Position numbers and translations under genes: made by a program
Part shown: positions 62,013-64,000 of the stretch, one piece after another
Position numbering within the stretch: the stretch's first letter is position 1
How the letters are laid out: every line of letters begins with the position of its first letter
Assembly: GCA_965240325.2 (NCBI GenBank)
Contig: OZ251224.1
Coordinates: 1,984,001-2,048,000 of the forward strand
Origin: Rebecca billardiae RCC1528
Lineage: Eukaryota > Haptophyta
Length of the DNA stretch: 64,000 bases
Direction of reading: 5' to 3'
Notes under the pieces: model-generated
What the model saw: the letters and a program-made list of their open reading frames with translations, nothing else
What the model was told of the DNA's origin: nothing
The model's database searches: none

Positions 62013-62531
62013 GCTCTGCCGAGAGCGACGATGAGTGACGATGCCGGGGTCGTTCGCGTCGCACGCGACGAGAGGATTCGTTTGCCCGGGAGAGCGCCAC
62101 AAAAGGGGCAGATGCGCCACACTGAATGAGCCTCAACTGTGTATGTCGCTGGGTAAACGCGGAATCTCGTTACATCATTGAGCTAGGAACGCGTTAAACC
62201 CGCAATGATGTGCAAGTGGGCCGCACGTTCCAACGATGATGATGTTGACGAAGGCAAGTTCCTTCATGATCGTTGCGATCAGGGTCGACCTGGTCGCGCG
62301 AGCCGTAGAGCCCGTCCGATTTTAGCCGTTGGGGGTACCACTTTTGATAGCCCCTTGTGCCGACGACGTCGCGTCGTCGCCGTGGCCGTGTGCGATGTGC
62401 AATGGCGGTCTCCTAGCTAAGGTGCGTCCGAATTGGCGAATTCGGACGCTCGTAATCGTTCGGAGGCTCGAGCTGCCGGCGCTGGCTCCAGGCTCCGGGG
62501 CCTGCGATCTACGGGACGCCGCGACGGCCTG
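62013..62531. promoter_or_regulatory. Upstream region of the giant receptor gene, with a hairpin
   Basis: It lies between the receptor start and the potassium-channel 3' end. 62140-62260 has mixed AT content. A perfect 11-base inverted repeat with a 4-base loop (GCGTCCGAATT-GGCG-AATTCGGACGC) sits at 62424-62449, closer to the channel stop codon, where it could act in 3' end formation. No gene is seen; the receptor frame itself stays open to 62120. Confidence 0.4.
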
Positions 62532-64000
62532 TCAGCGATCCGAGCTCTCCACCTGTAGCTCCGCGCGCCTGAGGATGAGTGACCTGCGCGTGGCCGGGGC
62601 CGAGTCGGCGGTGTGCGCCTCCGCGGCACCGGTCGCGATGCCCGCGGCCGGGCCAGTGGCGGCGTCGCTGCTGTCGAGCTCGGCGGATGCAAGCGCCACC
62701 CTGCGCGCGCGCGCGCGGAACGACGCGAACGACGAGAGCAGCAGGTCCGAGACCGAGCTCACCAGCGCGGCAAACAGGCCGAGGCCGATCACGCAGAAGC
62801 CCACGCCAAACAGGACGGCGGACGGCACGTGCGAGCTCAGCGTGAGGTCGCCCAGCCCCACCGTGCTCAGCGAGATGGTGGCCGCGTAGAACTTGTCGAT
62901 CGCCGACCACGTGAGCCCGTCCTGCGTCGTGTACGGCGTGGCGGTGAGCGCGCCGAGCAGCCCGAGGTTGAGCGCGAGGATCACGGCCGTCTTGTGCCGC
63001 AGCAGCGCGAACGTGCGCACGTCCACGTGCGCGGCGCTGAGCGCGCGCTCGAGCTCCGGCAGCGTCACCAGCCCCGAGAGGTCGCGGTCGGCCGCGCTGA
63101 CCAGCGCCTCGAACTGCGACACGTCCACGCGCAGCACGCGCGCCTCGTGCAGGTCGGTGAGCAACGCGAGCACCTCGGCGTGCTCGAGCGCGCCCGAGCC
63201 GTTCGAGTCGTACGCGCGGAAGATTCGCTCGAGCGCGCGCGGCTTGCCGACGATGGCGCGCGACAGCGCCCAGATGACGGTGGACTCGATCACCTTGGCG
63301 ACGCGCGCGAGGCAGTACACCGCGACGCCGATCGTGCAGATCGCGAAGATCGCGGTGAAGAGCCGCCCCGCCTGCGTCTCGGGCGACGACGTGCCGTACC
63401 CCACGGTGGTCATCACCGTGAGCGTGAAGAAGAAGGGCGTGTACGAGAACGGCGCCCAGTCGTCCGCACGGCACTCCGCGCCGACGAGGTGCGTGCCGAG
63501 CGCCCCGCGGAGCTCGGCGGAGGCGTCCGCGCGTGAGAGGATGGCGTCGACTTGCGCGCTGAGCGTGCCTAGCTCCACGTTACGCGCCTCGCAAGCGCGC
63601 GCGCGCTCCAGCTCCGCCGCGGACTCGCACGCCACCAGCACCTCCGCGCCGAGCAGAGACAGAAAGATGATCACGGCGATGCTGTGGTACACGTCGAGCA
63701 AGCCGGAGAGGAGGCGGTGCGCGGTGGAGCCCACGTAAGAGCGCGTGCGCGCGGCGAAGAGGACGAGCGGTATCACCGTCGTTATGCCCAGCGCGACGAG
63801 CGTGAGGTGCACGTTGAGCGTCCGCCGCGCGCGCAGCGCGAGCGCGAGCCGTGCGAGGAGGTACGCGGCCATCGTGCCGTTCAGCAGCAGCGAGAAGCCG
63901 AGCGTGGCGCCGTGACACGCCTCGCGGCGACGCACGGGCTTCGCGTACAGCGCGCTCCACGTCTGCACGTGCGACGACGGCTGCGCGTTGAATGGGACGC
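62532..64000 (-). CDS. Two-pore potassium channel with EF-hands between the pores (5' truncated)
   Basis: The frame is open through the window end with no ATG in the last 32 bases, so the N-terminus lies outside. Visible, in order: hydrophobic helices (LGFSLLLNGTMAAYLLARLA, LTLVALGITTVIPLVLF, SIAVIIFLSLLGAEVLVA); first pore filter TVGYGT (about 63395-63412) and its inner helix AGRLFTAIFAICTIGVAVY; EF-hand 1 loop DSNGSGALEHAE (about 63165-63205); EF-hand 2 loop DRDLSGLVTLPE (about 63055-63095); another helix ILALNLGLLGAL; second pore filter TVGLGD (about 62840-62858); and inner helix AVLFGVGFCVIGLGLFAAL. Both filters have the potassium TVGxG signature, with second-pore Leu in place of Tyr/Phe. 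EF-hand acidic positions look competent for calcium. In plant TPK channels EF-hands follow the second pore; here they lie between pores. Location (plasma membrane or vacuole) unknown. Confidence 0.88.
   Translation of the reverse strand, partial: VPFNAQPSSHVQTWSALYAKPVRRREACHGATLGFSLLLNGTMAAYLLARLALALRARRTLNVHLTLVALGITTVIPLVLFAARTRSYVGSTAHRLLSGLLDVYHSIAVIIFLSLLGAEVLVACESAAELERARACEARNVELGTLSAQVDAILSRADASAELRGALGTHLVGAECRADDWAPFSYTPFFFTLTVMTTVGYGTSSPETQAGRLFTAIFAICTIGVAVYCLARVAKVIESTVIWALSRAIVGKPRALERIFRAYDSNGSGALEHAEVLALLTDLHEARVLRVDVSQFEALVSAADRDLSGLVTLPELERALSAAHVDVRTFALLRHKTAVILALNLGLLGALTATPYTTQDGLTWSAIDKFYAATISLSTVGLGDLTLSSHVPSAVLFGVGFCVIGLGLFAALVSSVSDLLLSSFASFRARARRVALASAELDSSDAATGPAAGIATGAAEAHTADSAPATRRSLILRRAELQVESSDR

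Noticed and set aside
50322-62129. An uninterrupted 3,935-codon frame on the plus strand, antisense to the fibrocystin-L-like gene.
   Set aside because: It is explained by extreme G/C at third codon positions of the real gene, which removes stops from the complementary frame. The translation is Arg/Ala/His-rich with no domain, while the minus strand has clear IPT, PA14 and G8 domains.

Overview
The window is nuclear DNA of a eukaryotic microalga or other unicellular flagellate. The evidence is spliceosomal introns, a 40S ribosomal protein, a SNARE, kinesin, histone deacetylase, Rabconnectin-3 and a 9-1-1 clamp subunit. The GC content is very high and codon third positions are almost always G or C. 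A stand-alone HPt phosphotransfer protein, a plant-type NPSN SNARE, a BAHD-like acyltransferase and hydroxyproline-type PPSP tracts point to a plant/alga/protist lineage rather than an animal. A haptophyte is my best guess, by general impression only; pelagophyte, dinoflagellate or green-algal origin is not excluded.

Layout. 1-1.7 kb: poorly resolved, one possible coding remnant. 1.7-6.5 kb (minus): OGG1-type DNA glycosylase, SLC10/SBF-family transporter, SLC17-like MFS transporter. 6.5-44.8 kb: a run of nine head-to-head (divergent) gene pairs with short shared promoters: MFS/PCD, RPS9/small membrane protein, HDAC/RPGRIP1-like, lipase-like hydrolase/DMXL, SDR/CH-domain membrane protein, TPR-Aha1/NPSN SNARE, HUS1/alpha-beta hydrolase, HPt/PfkB kinase, kinesin/BAHD-like. 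46.7 kb: a patatin-like lipase. 47.9-62.0 kb (minus): one giant fibrocystin-L (PKHD1L1)-like receptor of about 4,650 residues. 62.5-64 kb (minus): a two-pore potassium channel with EF-hands, cut by the window end. Convergent or tandem gaps between pairs carry the microsatellites and MITE-like elements.

The genes are mostly unrelated housekeeping and accessory functions: DNA repair and checkpoint (OGG1, HUS1), translation (RPS9), chromatin (HDAC), proteostasis (TPR-Aha1), V-ATPase/vesicle control (DMXL), secretion (NPSN), and cilium or cell surface (RPGRIP1-like, kinesin, fibrocystin-L-like, CH-TM-Pro protein). There is no operon or biosynthetic cluster. The most interesting signals are the near-perfect head-to-head gene order, an 8-base motif CCGGACCG recurring in five of the nine shared promoters, and several unusual domain combinations: TPR+Aha1, CH+TM+Pro-rich, and EF-hands placed between the two pore domains.
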